Below, one piece after another: positions 16,342 through 23,645 of a stretch of 64,000 nt of DNA (position 1 is the first letter of the stretch; each line of letters opens with the position of its first letter). Origin of the DNA: Prosthecobacter algae (GTDB taxonomy: Bacteria; Verrucomicrobiota; Verrucomicrobiia; Verrucomicrobiales; Verrucomicrobiaceae). The stretch lies in NCBI RefSeq assembly GCF_039542385.1, contig NZ_BAABIA010000011.1, positions 1-64,000 of the forward strand. Direction: 5' to 3'. The notes under the pieces are model-generated. The model had not been told where the DNA came from. It saw nothing but the letters and a program-made list of their open reading frames with translations, and did no database searches. The position numbers and the translations under genes are program-made.

Positions 16342-17526
16342 ATGGATCAGCAGCATCTCTGCATCAATGCAGGCACCGGAGAGGTCACGGCCTCGAACGT
16401 GAGTTCGTCCCTGCCGTCGCTCAGCGGTATTCTGGGCACGCTGTTCGTTCTCCGCGTCACGTTCGAGCAGGACAACGTGCCCGTGGCTCTTCCCGCCAAC
16501 ACGACAGGGAAGCTGACTGTAAAACTGCCCGGAGCTGAGAGCGGTTCACCCGTGTTGCTCGACACTTCGTGGACGGTGGCTGGCTCAGATGCGCAGACGA
16601 GCTACACCTTCAGCTTGCTGGCAGATTCCGAGCCTTTGCGCACCGCTCTCGCCAATAGCGCTGCCATTGCCCTGACCGCGCAGATCGAGTGGCAGATCAC
16701 CGGCGAGCTTCCTCATCCGCGCAAGTCGCTGGCTTTCCCGATCACGCTGCGCAATTCGCCCTCACGCCCTGGTGATACCGCCCCTGATCCAGCCGCCGAT
16801 GCCGCTTGGGCCTGGATTAAGGCGCGGCTGGTGGCTGGATCGAACGTCACGTTCACCCTCAACGAGGAAACCAAGACGATCACCATCAACAGTGCCGGTG
16901 GTGCCAGCAATCCCACGGTGACCTGGTCGAACGTGACCGGCAAACCGACGTCGTTTCCGAGCTCCTGGAGCGAGGTGACTGGCAAACCCAGCACGTTTCC
17001 GCCCAGCGGACACAATCATGCCTGGTCCCAGATCACCAGTGGCAGTCCCAGTGACAATGCCGCCCTCGTAGCCTTTGTTCAGAGCAATGGAGCCTCGGGA
17101 CAAATGTTCGATCTGCTCATCCCTTTGCAGCTCACCAGCCAGACGAGCTACAACTCGCTGATCTCGGTGCCAGATCTGATTCTGCCCCGTGATGCGGTGA
17201 TCACCCACATGGGCCTCGCACTCCGGGACGCCATTCCACGAATGGCCGACTCTTTCTTCCAGTTGAACGTGGTCCTGTTTTGCAGCGACGCGCCTGGCTA
17301 TGCCTCCATCGGCGGCCTGTATGCCCAGTCGTTCTGGTTTTATGAGTATTTCCCAAACGGCGACAGCCGTGGCCTCGGCATTCCTCTTCTCGTCAACGGG
17401 TCGGTCGCGATGCCGGCGGGATCGAAGGTGAATGTCAGCCTCGATACCGGATACGCGGATGCCTACTTCACCGTGCCGACCTTCAACGGTCTGTGGCTGC
17501 GAGTGCGCGGGCGCTACACGAACTGA
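16342..17526 (+). CDS. Tail fibre protein with GKP repeat
   Basis: A 394-residue protein encoded after the baseplate-like genes. Near residues 195-235 it has the tandem fibre motif VTGKPTSFP followed by VTGKPSTFPPSGHNH, which occurs in many phage fibres just before the receptor-binding tip. The N-terminal part (residues 1-170) is beta-rich and Thr/Ala-rich, and the C-terminal domain (about 240-394) is a Tyr/Phe-rich beta domain likely to bind the host surface. The following genes encode a glycosyltransferase and a fibre-assembly-like protein, which supports a host-contact module. The receptor cannot be told. Confidence 0.78.
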   Translation: MDQQHLCINAGTGEVTASNVSSSLPSLSGILGTLFVLRVTFEQDNVPVALPANTTGKLTVKLPGAESGSPVLLDTSWTVAGSDAQTSYTFSLLADSEPLRTALANSAAIALTAQIEWQITGELPHPRKSLAFPITLRNSPSRPGDTAPDPAADAAWAWIKARLVAGSNVTFTLNEETKTITINSAGGASNPTVTWSNVTGKPTSFPSSWSEVTGKPSTFPPSGHNHAWSQITSGSPSDNAALVAFVQSNGASGQMFDLLIPLQLTSQTSYNSLISVPDLILPRDAVITHMGLALRDAIPRMADSFFQLNVVLFCSDAPGYASIGGLYAQSFWFYEYFPNGDSRGLGIPLLVNGSVAMPAGSKVNVSLDTGYADAYFTVPTFNGLWLRVRGRYTN

Positions 17527-17529
17527 CTT

Positions 17530-18402
17530 ATGAAACTCGCCATCATCACCTGTCACTACAACTGGTTCGGCTTTGAGCGGCCTCGGCAAAACCTGCGCCG
17601 TTTTCTGGAATCCACCAAGGGCATGCCCGTTTACGGAGTGGAGGCTCAACTGCCAGAGCATCCTATGCAAACAACAGGAATGCCTGGATGGCAGCAGATC
17701 ATCGCCAACAATGATCAGGTGATGATGCAGAAGGAATGTCTGCTAAACATCGCGGCAGCCATGGTGCCAGGCCATTATGAGGCGCTGGCCTGGGTGGACG
17801 CGGACATCCTCTTCAGCAACGAGCATTGGTTCGATCAAACCGCCCGTGCCCTGGACTTTTTCCCCGTCGTCCAGCCGTTCTTCAAGGCTCAATGGCTCGC
17901 GCCCGATGACAGCGTGAGCATGGAACGACCAGGCATCGGCAAGGAGCCTGATCTGCTTCATCGCTGTGTCGCGCATCCCGGCTTCGCCATGGCGGCAAGG
18001 CGTGCTTTGTGGACTCAACGACGCGGAGGTCTTTACGAGCACTTGGTGGTGGGCAATGGCGATGTGGGTTTCGCCTCCGCTGTCCTTGGCTATGACCAGC
18101 CCGGCCACATCGTCATGAACCCGGCTTTGCGCGCCCACTATGATGCCTGGGCCACGCCGGTGAAGGCGTGGATCAAAGGCCGCGCCATGGGGTGTGTTCC
18201 TGGCACGGCCAGTCACCTCTGGCACGGTGAACTGAAGGACCGGCGCTATCTGGAGCGCAACGATGTCTTGATCAAGACGCTCGATCCTTCAGTCCACCTG
18301 GCGCATGCAGACAACGGCCTGCTGAGCTGGACACCCGCAGCACCCTTCGGCCTTCGCTACGCGATCCGCTCCCACTTCGCCAATCGCCGAGAAGACGGCT
18401 AA
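17530..18402 (+). CDS. Prophage-encoded glycosyltransferase-like protein
   Basis: A 290-residue soluble protein starting 3 nt after the fibre gene. It has an N-terminal nucleotide-sugar-type fold (MKLAIITCHYNWFGFERPR) and a metal-binding DXD motif in ALAWVDADILF (Asp90 and Asp92), which is typical of GT-A glycosyltransferases. The C-terminal HLWHGELKDRRYLERND stretch resembles the acceptor end of galactosyltransferase-type enzymes. Nothing anchors it to the membrane. Possible roles are modification of the phage fibre, or change of the host surface glycan in the lysogen. It reads in the late direction in the fibre cluster, so expression during the lytic cycle is likely. Donor and acceptor are unknown. 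Confidence 0.72.
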   Translation: MKLAIITCHYNWFGFERPRQNLRRFLESTKGMPVYGVEAQLPEHPMQTTGMPGWQQIIANNDQVMMQKECLLNIAAAMVPGHYEALAWVDADILFSNEHWFDQTARALDFFPVVQPFFKAQWLAPDDSVSMERPGIGKEPDLLHRCVAHPGFAMAARRALWTQRRGGLYEHLVVGNGDVGFASAVLGYDQPGHIVMNPALRAHYDAWATPVKAWIKGRAMGCVPGTASHLWHGELKDRRYLERNDVLIKTLDPSVHLAHADNGLLSWTPAAPFGLRYAIRSHFANRREDG

Positions 18403-18408
18403 CCACCC

Positions 18409-18855
18409 ATGATGACGATCACCTCCAATTCAGTTTCAATGACGGGCGATACGGCCCGCCAATTCGCCCGCCTCTTACTCGCCATGCGCCAGATGGGCAG
18501 GGGCTTGATCATGCAGCCGGGCGGCAGCTATGTCTCGGCGGATGGATCTCCACTGCCGAGCGAGGAGCAGATCAGCGCCGCGCTGGCTGCCGCAGAACAG
18601 TCCCGCCTTCGCGCCCGCCTGCCAGGGATCACCGCCCGTCAGCTACGTCTCTGGCTTCATGGCGCGGGACTGCTGGAACAGATCCCGGCCTTGATCGCAG
18701 CCCTGCCCGAACCGCAACGCACCACCGCACAGATCGAGTGGGAGTTTTCGAGCGACTATCAGAGGGATCATCCACTCGTGACCCAGCTCGGAGCCGCACT
18801 CGGCATGACGAGCGCCGACATGGATCTGGCGTGGAAGCAGGCGGCAGGGCTTTGA
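18409..18855 (+). CDS. Tail-fibre assembly-like phage protein
   Basis: The 148-residue protein is the last gene of the late operon. Its C-terminal half has the pattern LPEPQRTTAQIEWEFSSDYQ, then HPLVTQLGAALGMTSADMD, which I have seen in small phage proteins that accompany fibre genes (an aromatic acidic stretch followed by a helix and a short amphipathic end). The N-terminal half contains a helix with a Gly-rich loop (MRQMGRGLIMQPGGSYVSAD). It may act as a fibre chaperone. Its stop is followed directly by the palindromic repeat at 18855. Confidence 0.6.
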   Translation: MMTITSNSVSMTGDTARQFARLLLAMRQMGRGLIMQPGGSYVSADGSPLPSEEQISAALAAAEQSRLRARLPGITARQLRLWLHGAGLLEQIPALIAALPEPQRTTAQIEWEFSSDYQRDHPLVTQLGAALGMTSADMDLAWKQAAGL

Positions 18856-18873
18856 TCTTCGTTGCGCAACGAA
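18855..18873. repeat. Palindromic motif shared with 11159, near the convergent gene ends
   Basis: The 19 bp are identical to 11159-11177; the inner TTCGTTGCGCAACGAA (18858-18873) is a perfect 16-bp palindrome. It begins at the stop of the last late gene and precedes an inverted repeat CTCGCG...CGCGAG (about 18874-18898) that overlaps the 3' end of the excisionase-like gene. It could be a protein-binding site or an end-of-operon structure. Confidence 0.75.
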
Positions 18874-18884
18874 CTCGCGGGCGA

Positions 18885-19094
18885 CTACGGCTCGCGAGCT
18901 TCCACCCCGAATCGCGCATTCAGGGCGGCACGCACGGCATCCACATCAAAGAGATGCATTCGTGGGCTGGTGGCGAGATAGGGGATGATCCGCTGCGCCA
19001 CCCAGTTGTCGATGGTTCGCGAACTGACTCCCAGGAGGACAGCCAGGGGCTTCTTTTTCAGCAGGGGAGATGGAGGATTGGGTGTTGGGTTCAT
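18885..19094 (-). CDS. Excisionase/AlpA-type helix-turn-helix protein
   Basis: A 69-residue protein with an HTH_17/MerR-like domain: LAVLLGVSSRTIDNWVAQR is the helix-turn-helix, and IPYLATSPRMHLFDVDAVRA has the usual wing leading to a final helix. Such proteins bind attachment-site arms to direct integrase toward excision or serve as AlpA-like activators. The gene is read in the same direction as the integrase and lies downstream of it, after a 36-bp gap, so the order integrase-excisionase is reversed from lambda's xis-int order. The basic, Pro-rich first residues (MNPTPNPPSPLLKKKP) are probably unstructured. Confidence 0.78.
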   Translation of the reverse strand: MNPTPNPPSPLLKKKPLAVLLGVSSRTIDNWVAQRIIPYLATSPRMHLFDVDAVRAALNARFGVEAREP

Positions 19095-19130
19095 ACAGAG
19101 ATTCGCATGTCAAGGTGGGGAGGTGCAGGT

Positions 19131-20345
19131 TCATGGCATGATGCCGAACCAAAGGTCTGCGGACTCCTTGGTCACCAGTTCCCGGTAATGCTTGAAGATG
19201 ATTGCCGGCGAATTGCCCGCCTCCAGCGCCACCTGGGCCGCGCTCTGCACCACGGCGATCCGGTAGCTGATGTAGGAGTGACGTAGGGCGTTGTGCGGCC
19301 ATGGAATGCCCAGGCTCTTGGCGAGACGCCTTGCCTTCAAAAAGACGCCATCGTCAGGAACCACGGGGCCATTCCGCTCGATCTTCGCCAGCCAACCGGC
19401 CAGATTGTCGGTGATGGGCACAATGCGGCGCGAGGCTGTCTTGGCCTGTCCGGCACGCAACTCGATGATTTTTCGCCCGAGATCCACGGCGCTCCAGTTC
19501 AGCCGGGCAATCTCGGCACCACGCAGTCCCGCGAATCCACCGATGGCCAGAACGGGAATCAAATCCTCCGTCGCTGCCCTCATGAGCTTCTCCATCTGCT
19601 CGGGCGTGAAGATGCCGACATCCGTGTCCGCCTGCTTGCCGCGCTTGAGGGCTTCCGCCACGGTGGCTTCACCCTTGGGCAGGTAGCCGCGCCGCTTGGC
19701 AAAGGAGAAAAGCTCCTTCACGCGTTTGAGCCAGTTGTTGCGAGTGACCATGGAATGCGCCCCTCGACGCAGCCAGCCGTCAATCATGGCCCCGGTCACC
19801 TTGGTGATCTCGCCAGGGAACGATTTGGCGAACTGGCGAAGGTTCCCGTCCAGCAGCTTGAGGTAGTGCTCATTCACACCATCCTGCTTTTTGAGCTGGA
19901 GGAGTTCGTCAACCACCCGTGGCACGGTGATACCAGCCTCATAACTGCGCGACCTCGTCACGAAATCCTCCACGGCCATCAGCAGCGGCACCTCTCCCAG
20001 CTTGCGCCGGCACTGGAGGTATTCCTCGACGACTGAAACCAAGGGCAGTCCCAGCGGCTTGAGCATGTGCTGGACAGCCCGAAGAGCCTCCCGGTCCTGA
20101 GGCCGCAGATCATTATCGCTGCTCACGCCGCGTTGGATATTGAGTGCGGCCTTGCGCGCTTCTTCCTTGGCAGCATCCAGTGAGCCGAAGGTAAGCCGCC
20201 GCCGCTGCTGGTTGAGGTAGAAGGCGACAGTGAACCGTGGCATCCCACGGCAGATGCCCCGGTAGATGGGCACGGCAGCCGAGCCCTGTTTGACCACTGC
20301 CACAGGTTTGCCCTTGCCCCGAGGGGGGAGGGCTTGGGTTGTCAT
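19131..20345 (-). CDS. int: Tyrosine-type phage integrase
   Basis: The start is placed at ATG 20345 (MTTQALPP), giving 404 residues; in-frame ATGs at 20360 and 20366 also exist. The N-terminal part holds an arm-binding-like region (RFTVAFYLNQQRRRLTFGSL), a core-binding SAM-like helical domain (residues about 150-240), and a C-terminal catalytic domain. Catalytic residues seen are Arg in GGFAGLRGAEIARL, Lys in RAGQAKTASRRIVP, Arg-His in NALRHSYISYR, and Tyr in IIFKHYREL. The usual His three residues before the second Arg is Asn here (NALR). It would integrate and excise the prophage. A frame open far upstream to 21512 crosses galU in antisense and is not a coding extension. Confidence 0.92.
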   Translation of the reverse strand: MTTQALPPRGKGKPVAVVKQGSAAVPIYRGICRGMPRFTVAFYLNQQRRRLTFGSLDAAKEEARKAALNIQRGVSSDNDLRPQDREALRAVQHMLKPLGLPLVSVVEEYLQCRRKLGEVPLLMAVEDFVTRSRSYEAGITVPRVVDELLQLKKQDGVNEHYLKLLDGNLRQFAKSFPGEITKVTGAMIDGWLRRGAHSMVTRNNWLKRVKELFSFAKRRGYLPKGEATVAEALKRGKQADTDVGIFTPEQMEKLMRAATEDLIPVLAIGGFAGLRGAEIARLNWSAVDLGRKIIELRAGQAKTASRRIVPITDNLAGWLAKIERNGPVVPDDGVFLKARRLAKSLGIPWPHNALRHSYISYRIAVVQSAAQVALEAGNSPAIIFKHYRELVTKESADLWFGIMP

Positions 20346-20467
20346 GCTTTTGTCATGCATGACCATGGGTGGGGTGTCAAAAGGCAGCCCCATGATGCCG
20401 TCCAAAGCCCGTGGAATATGGGCTCCAGAGTGATTGATTGCCCTGCTTTGAGTGCTCTTTTTGTAAG

Positions 20468-20690
20468 CCCGTTGGGATTCGGAGGGGAAATTCGGGCGAA
20501 GGCGTTCGTGCTCTGGGGGATGGCGGTTGTGGGGTGGGGGGATGAGGTTATCGGGGGAGGTTTGTTCTAACCCTTCGCTAGGGTGCGAAATCCCGTTGAG
20601 ATTCGGAGGGGGGGCATTGGGACGGAGGCGTCTGCGCTCCGGGGATGGAGGTTGCGGAGGGGTGGGGGATGGGTTTATCAGGGGAGACTT
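20468..20690. repeat. Two imperfect repeats, 124-bp period, ending at the galU start
   Basis: Copy A begins CCCGTTGGGATTCGGAGGGG at 20468 and copy B CCCGTTGAGATTCGGAGGGG at 20592. The similar order of G-rich blocks (GGCG...CTC(T/C)GGGG, GGATGGNGGTTG, TTATC(G/A)GGGGAG) continues to the bases just before the galU ATG. The second copy ends with AGGGGAGA, which is the galU ribosome site. The repeats occupy most of the 345 bp between the integrase and galU and so may mark the prophage end or a dispersed host repeat. I see no gene in this stretch. Confidence 0.65.
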
Positions 20691-21563
20691 ATGCTTCCTG
20701 TGCGCAAAGCTGTCATTCCTGCTGCCGGTTACGGCACTCGTTTCCTGCCCATTTCCAAGGCCATTCCCAAGGAGATGCTGCCGCTGGTGGACAAGCCGGT
20801 GATCCAGTATGTGGTGGAGGAGGCGGTGGCCTCGGGCATCACGGATATTTTGATGGTGATCAGCCGGAGCAAGCGGGCGATCGAGGAGCATTTTCATCCG
20901 GCGTTTGACCTGGAGGCGGAGCTGGAGGCCAAGGGGCGGGGGGAGGAGCTGGAGGCGCTGCGAAAGCTGCAGTCCATGGCGCGGATCCATTTCATCTGGC
21001 AGCCGAAGATGGGCGGGCTGGGGGATGCGATCCTGTATGCGCGGGACCATGTGGGGGAGGAGCCGTTCGCGGTGCTGCTGGGGGATACGGTGGTGACGAC
21101 GAAGGATGAGTCGTGCCCGGTGACGCGCCAACTGGCGGATGTGGTGGAGCGGCACGGGGGATCTGCCGTGGCGCTGCAGGAGGTGCCGGTGGAGAAGGTG
21201 AGCCGGTATGGCATCCTGGGGGGCGAGGAGATCTCGCCGGGGCTGATCCGGGCGCGGCAGTTTGTGGAGAAACCGAAGCCGGAGGAGGCCCCGAGCCGGC
21301 TGGCGGTGAGTGCGCGGTATGTGCTGTCGCCCCGAATTTTTGACCACCTGGAAAGGACGCCGAAGGGGAAGGGGGGGGAGCTGCAACTGACGGATGCGAT
21401 GGCCTCGCTGATGCAGGAGGAGGCGCTGTATGGGCTGCGCTATGAGGGGCAGCGGCACGACATCGGCAACAAGCTGGATTTCATCAAGGCGAACCTGCAC
21501 TTTGGCCTGCAACGGGCGGACATCGGGGAGGCGCTGCGGGAGTATGTGCGGGGGCTGGTCTAA
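20691..21563 (+). CDS. galU: UTP-glucose-1-phosphate uridylyltransferase
   Basis: A 290-residue enzyme starting at an ATG with AGGGGAGA ahead of it. It makes UDP-glucose from UTP and glucose-1-phosphate for cell-surface polysaccharides and sugar conversion. Family motifs are the nucleotide-binding GYGTRFLPISKAIPKEM near residue 13, DKPVIQYVVEEA, LLGDTVV at about 125, the substrate region FVEKPKPEEAPS, RYVLSP, and GKGGELQLTDAM near 230. The C-terminal DIGNKLDFIKANLHFGL is also typical of bacterial GalU. The frame upstream is open to 20583 but only contains the repeat. High GC and strong third-position G/C fit the host. Confidence 0.95.
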   Translation: MLPVRKAVIPAAGYGTRFLPISKAIPKEMLPLVDKPVIQYVVEEAVASGITDILMVISRSKRAIEEHFHPAFDLEAELEAKGRGEELEALRKLQSMARIHFIWQPKMGGLGDAILYARDHVGEEPFAVLLGDTVVTTKDESCPVTRQLADVVERHGGSAVALQEVPVEKVSRYGILGGEEISPGLIRARQFVEKPKPEEAPSRLAVSARYVLSPRIFDHLERTPKGKGGELQLTDAMASLMQEEALYGLRYEGQRHDIGNKLDFIKANLHFGLQRADIGEALREYVRGLV

Positions 21564-21583
21564 CGGGAAGTGTGGTGTGGGGT

Positions 21584-21762
21584 GGGCTTTTTTTACAGGA
21601 TTGACAAGATGGGTGGAGAGGGATGCTGCGCATCCGGTGGGGTTAGATGCGGACAGGAGTGTCCACGCTCCTCTCGAGGTGCTGTGGGTGTACGTTAGGG
21701 CGGACGGGATTCGGGGGGGGCTTTTTTTACAGGATTAACAGGATGGCAGGATTAACAAGATG
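21584..21762. repeat. Dispersed-type ACAGGATTAACAGGAT repeats with hairpins
   Basis: GGGCTTTTTTTACAGGATTG (from 21584) recurs as GGGGCTTTTTTTACAGGATT (from about 21715), followed at the second site by AACAGGATGGCAGGATTAAC. The stretch between has short palindromes, GGATGCTGCGCATCC (21621-21635) and AGGAGTGTCCACGCTCCT (about 21655-21672). Such ACAGGATTAACAGGAT strings are known to be scattered through intergenic DNA of many bacteria; I see no coding evidence here. Confidence 0.6.
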
Positions 21763-21862
21763 TGTGGAAAGGATGGGGCCACGTGAGGGGTGTAGGTCCT
21801 AAGTCTGGGGCGAACGGTGGTGGGTGGGATTTTCGAAATCGGGGGGGCGGGTGAGGGCTGCT

Positions 21863-22117
21863 ACCATCCCTGCCGGGATGGTTCCCTGAACTGGTGGGAG
21901 CGGGGCTTACGACCCGGGGTGCGCTGCGCTTACCCCTGGCTACCTGCGTGGATGCCTCCGGCATCCTGGGGGAGCAGGATGGTAGGATTGAAGGGGGCGG
22001 TCTGGTGAGGCGAGCGGTTCGGGCGTCGCGCTGCGACGCCTTGTGGAGTGAGGCGGATTAGGCGAGGGGACCCGGCCTTGAAAGGCCGGGCTAAGATACG
22101 GTTGCCGCTCTGCGGCA
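21863..22117. repeat. Cluster of short palindromes (REP-like) downstream of galU
   Basis: Six short inverted repeats follow each other: ACCATCCCTGCCGGGATGGT (21863-21882), GGGGT...ACCCC (21916-21936), GGATGC...GCATCC (21950-21966), GGCGTCGC...GCGACGCC (22022-22040), CCCGGCCTTGAAAGGCCGGG (22071-22090) and TGCCGC...GCGGCA (22103-22117). They lie in the 828-bp gap between galU and the Sel1 gene. The minus-strand frame across them (21752-21964) is a by-product, not a gene. Confidence 0.65.
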
Positions 22118-22329
22118 GGGGAGCTGGTGCCAGTCTGGAGAAAGGGTCCAGTCAAACCCGAGGTCGGGGTTTGGGCGAGCTGAAGCTCTGGAGTACTTTG
22201 GCTTTGCCGCTCTGCGGCAGGTATGAGCAGGTGCCAGTCTGGAGAATGGATCAGTCGAACCCGAGGTCGGGATTTGGGCGAGCTGAAGCTCTGGACTACT
22301 TTGGCATTGCCTGCTTTGCGGGCCTGCCG
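22102..22329. repeat. 102-bp tandem direct repeat, two copies and a fragment
   Basis: TTGCCGCTCTGCGGCAGG starts copy 1 at 22102 and copy 2 at 22204. Both copies share GGTGCCAGTCTGGAGAA, then AACCCGAGGTCGG, then TTTGGGCGAGCTGAAGCTCT and end CTACTTTGGC or GTACTTTGGC. A decayed third start (TTGCCTGCTTTGCGGGC) begins at 22307. The Sel1 gene on the other strand ends shortly after at 22392. The plus-strand open frame (22048-22530) merely reads through the repeat. Confidence 0.72.
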
Positions 22330-22391
22330 TGGGACCTGGATTTTGTGAGAAAGCCGTTTTGGACTTGGCTTATGCCCCGGAGTGGGGGGCC

Positions 22392-23507
22392 TCAGACGAC
22401 GGTGCCGCGGCTTTTGCCTTTGTTGCCTTTGGGCTTTGAGGGGGCGCCGGGGATGCCTTCTTCCTGGAGGATGGTGTCCTGGGGCAGGGGGGCGGCCTCG
22501 GCATCGGTCTTGGGTTCGGCGTCGGTGTAGGGGGTCTGCTTTTGGTAGAGCTTGAGGCGGGTCTGGAATTCGGTTTCCAGGTTTTTGCGTTCTTCCTCGG
22601 AGAGTTCTTTGTCGGCTGGGAGGAGGGCGAGGGCTTTTTTCTGCCAGAGGACGGCCTCGAGATATTCGCCATTGCGGGCGAGGCAGGCGGCTTTGGTATC
22701 AATCATCTCGTAGCGCTGTTCTTCGCCGGCCTCGTCCATGATGCGGAGGGCGCGGGAGGAGAGCTGGACGGCCTGTTCGCCATTGTGGAGGCTTTCATCG
22801 GGGCAGGTGGCCATGAACCAGGCGAGGTTGTTGGCGGCCCAGGGATCATCGCTGCGGGCGGCACGCTGATACCAGGCCCCAGCGCGACGGAAGTCCACGG
22901 GAACTCCGGTGCCGGAGTAGTAGAGATTGGCCAGGCGGCTCATGGCCGGGACGAAGTCCTGCTGGGCGGCGCGGAGGTAAAAGAGGGCGGCCTTGGAGGG
23001 GCTTTTGGCGGTGCCAACGCCGCGCTCATACTTGGCTGCGAGGGCGGTCTGGGCCTGGGGGTAGTTTTGTTCGGCGGCTTTTTCCAGCCATTCGGTGGCT
23101 TTTTCTGGGTCGAGCTTGACGCCGCGACCGAGGTCATAGGCCATGGCGACGGCATGCTGCCCGGCGGCAAAGCCGTTTTCAGCGGACTTGCGGTACCATT
23201 CGTAGGCCTTGGCATCGTTTTTCTTCACTCCGACGCCGTCTTCGTAAATGGAGCCCATGACGAACTGGGCGCGCAGGTGCTTTTGGTTGGCGGCCTTTTC
23301 CATCCACTGGACGCCTTCGGTCTCGTTCTTTTGCACGCCTTCGCCGGTGAGGAGACGGAGGCCGAGCTCGAACTGGGAGTCGGCATCGCCGTCGTTGGCC
23401 CAGGCACGGAGCTCTTTGTCATTGATCATTTCAGGCACCTGCTGCTGGGCGGTGACGGTCATGAAGGCGAGGCAGGAGCAGGCCAGAATACGGATGAAAA
23501 GTTTCAT
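22392..23507 (-). CDS. Secreted Sel1-repeat (TPR-like) protein
   Basis: The start is placed at MKLFIRILACSC (23507), which gives a clear signal peptide (cut after VTA in MTVTAQQQ) and 371 residues; the frame is open further upstream but without a signal sequence. Five Sel1 units occur at about residues 40-230, for example SQFELGLRLLTGEGVQKNET and AQFVMGSIYEDGVGVKKND, with the usual GxGV turn and A..W..KAA pattern. The TPR-like C-terminal stretch (AANNLAWFMATCPDESLHN, then AVLWQKKALALLPADKEL) is followed by a Pro/Lys-rich tail. Sel1 repeats form solenoids for protein binding; a periplasmic adaptor role is likely. It is transcribed away from the autotransporter-like gene with its own downstream repeats. 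Confidence 0.85.
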   Translation of the reverse strand: MKLFIRILACSCLAFMTVTAQQQVPEMINDKELRAWANDGDADSQFELGLRLLTGEGVQKNETEGVQWMEKAANQKHLRAQFVMGSIYEDGVGVKKNDAKAYEWYRKSAENGFAAGQHAVAMAYDLGRGVKLDPEKATEWLEKAAEQNYPQAQTALAAKYERGVGTAKSPSKAALFYLRAAQQDFVPAMSRLANLYYSGTGVPVDFRRAGAWYQRAARSDDPWAANNLAWFMATCPDESLHNGEQAVQLSSRALRIMDEAGEEQRYEMIDTKAACLARNGEYLEAVLWQKKALALLPADKELSEEERKNLETEFQTRLKLYQKQTPYTDAEPKTDAEAAPLPQDTILQEEGIPGAPSKPKGNKGKSRGTVV

Positions 23508-23598
23508 GCTGGAAAACACTACGTTTTGAGAATCGTGGCTACAACAGACAAACTTACGGTTTCGTTGCTCGATTGAGGCATGATTTGGGCCTGTTCTC

Positions 23599-23625
23599 AA
23601 AAAAGAGTGGGACAGAATTTGTCCC
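23599..23625 (-). terminator. Terminator of the PEP-CTERM gene
   Basis: Read on the minus strand, GGGACA (23620-23625) pairs with TGTCCC (23609-23614) around a 5-nt loop, and a T run follows (23599-23604). It is located 20 bp after the stop of the 1895-residue protein gene. Confidence 0.6.
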
Positions 23626-23645
23626 GTGGGCCGTGAGGCCCCGGC

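Larger units (their letters stand above)
1..20345. mobile_element. Lambda-like siphovirus prophage, right portion; left end outside window
   Basis: A continuous block of phage genes runs from a truncated ParB-like gene at the window edge through packaging, head, tail and fibre genes to an excisionase-like gene and a tyrosine integrase on the opposite strand. Gene order follows lambda (terminase, gpW, portal, protease, capsid, FII, Z, U, V, G/GT, H), with a lysis block inserted after the terminase. Every late gene reads on the plus strand with very short gaps or overlaps and none is visibly broken, so the late region looks intact. The right attachment site should lie near or beyond the integrase start, but I could not define it because the left junction is not in the window. 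Confidence 0.93.

Noticed and set aside
20346..21512. Extension of the integrase frame upstream across galU
   Set aside because: The frame is open by chance through galU antisense and the G-rich repeats. The integrase domain starts near 20345 and galU is clear on the other strand.
21752..21964. Small minus-strand frame with a Pro/Arg-rich product
   Set aside because: It reads through the palindromic repeat cluster; such frames arise wherever that repeat family occurs.
22048..22530. Plus-strand frame with an internal repeat (GLGELKLWSTLALPLCGR-like)
   Set aside because: The repeat in the product is simply the 102-bp tandem DNA repeat; it also runs into the 3' end of the Sel1 gene.
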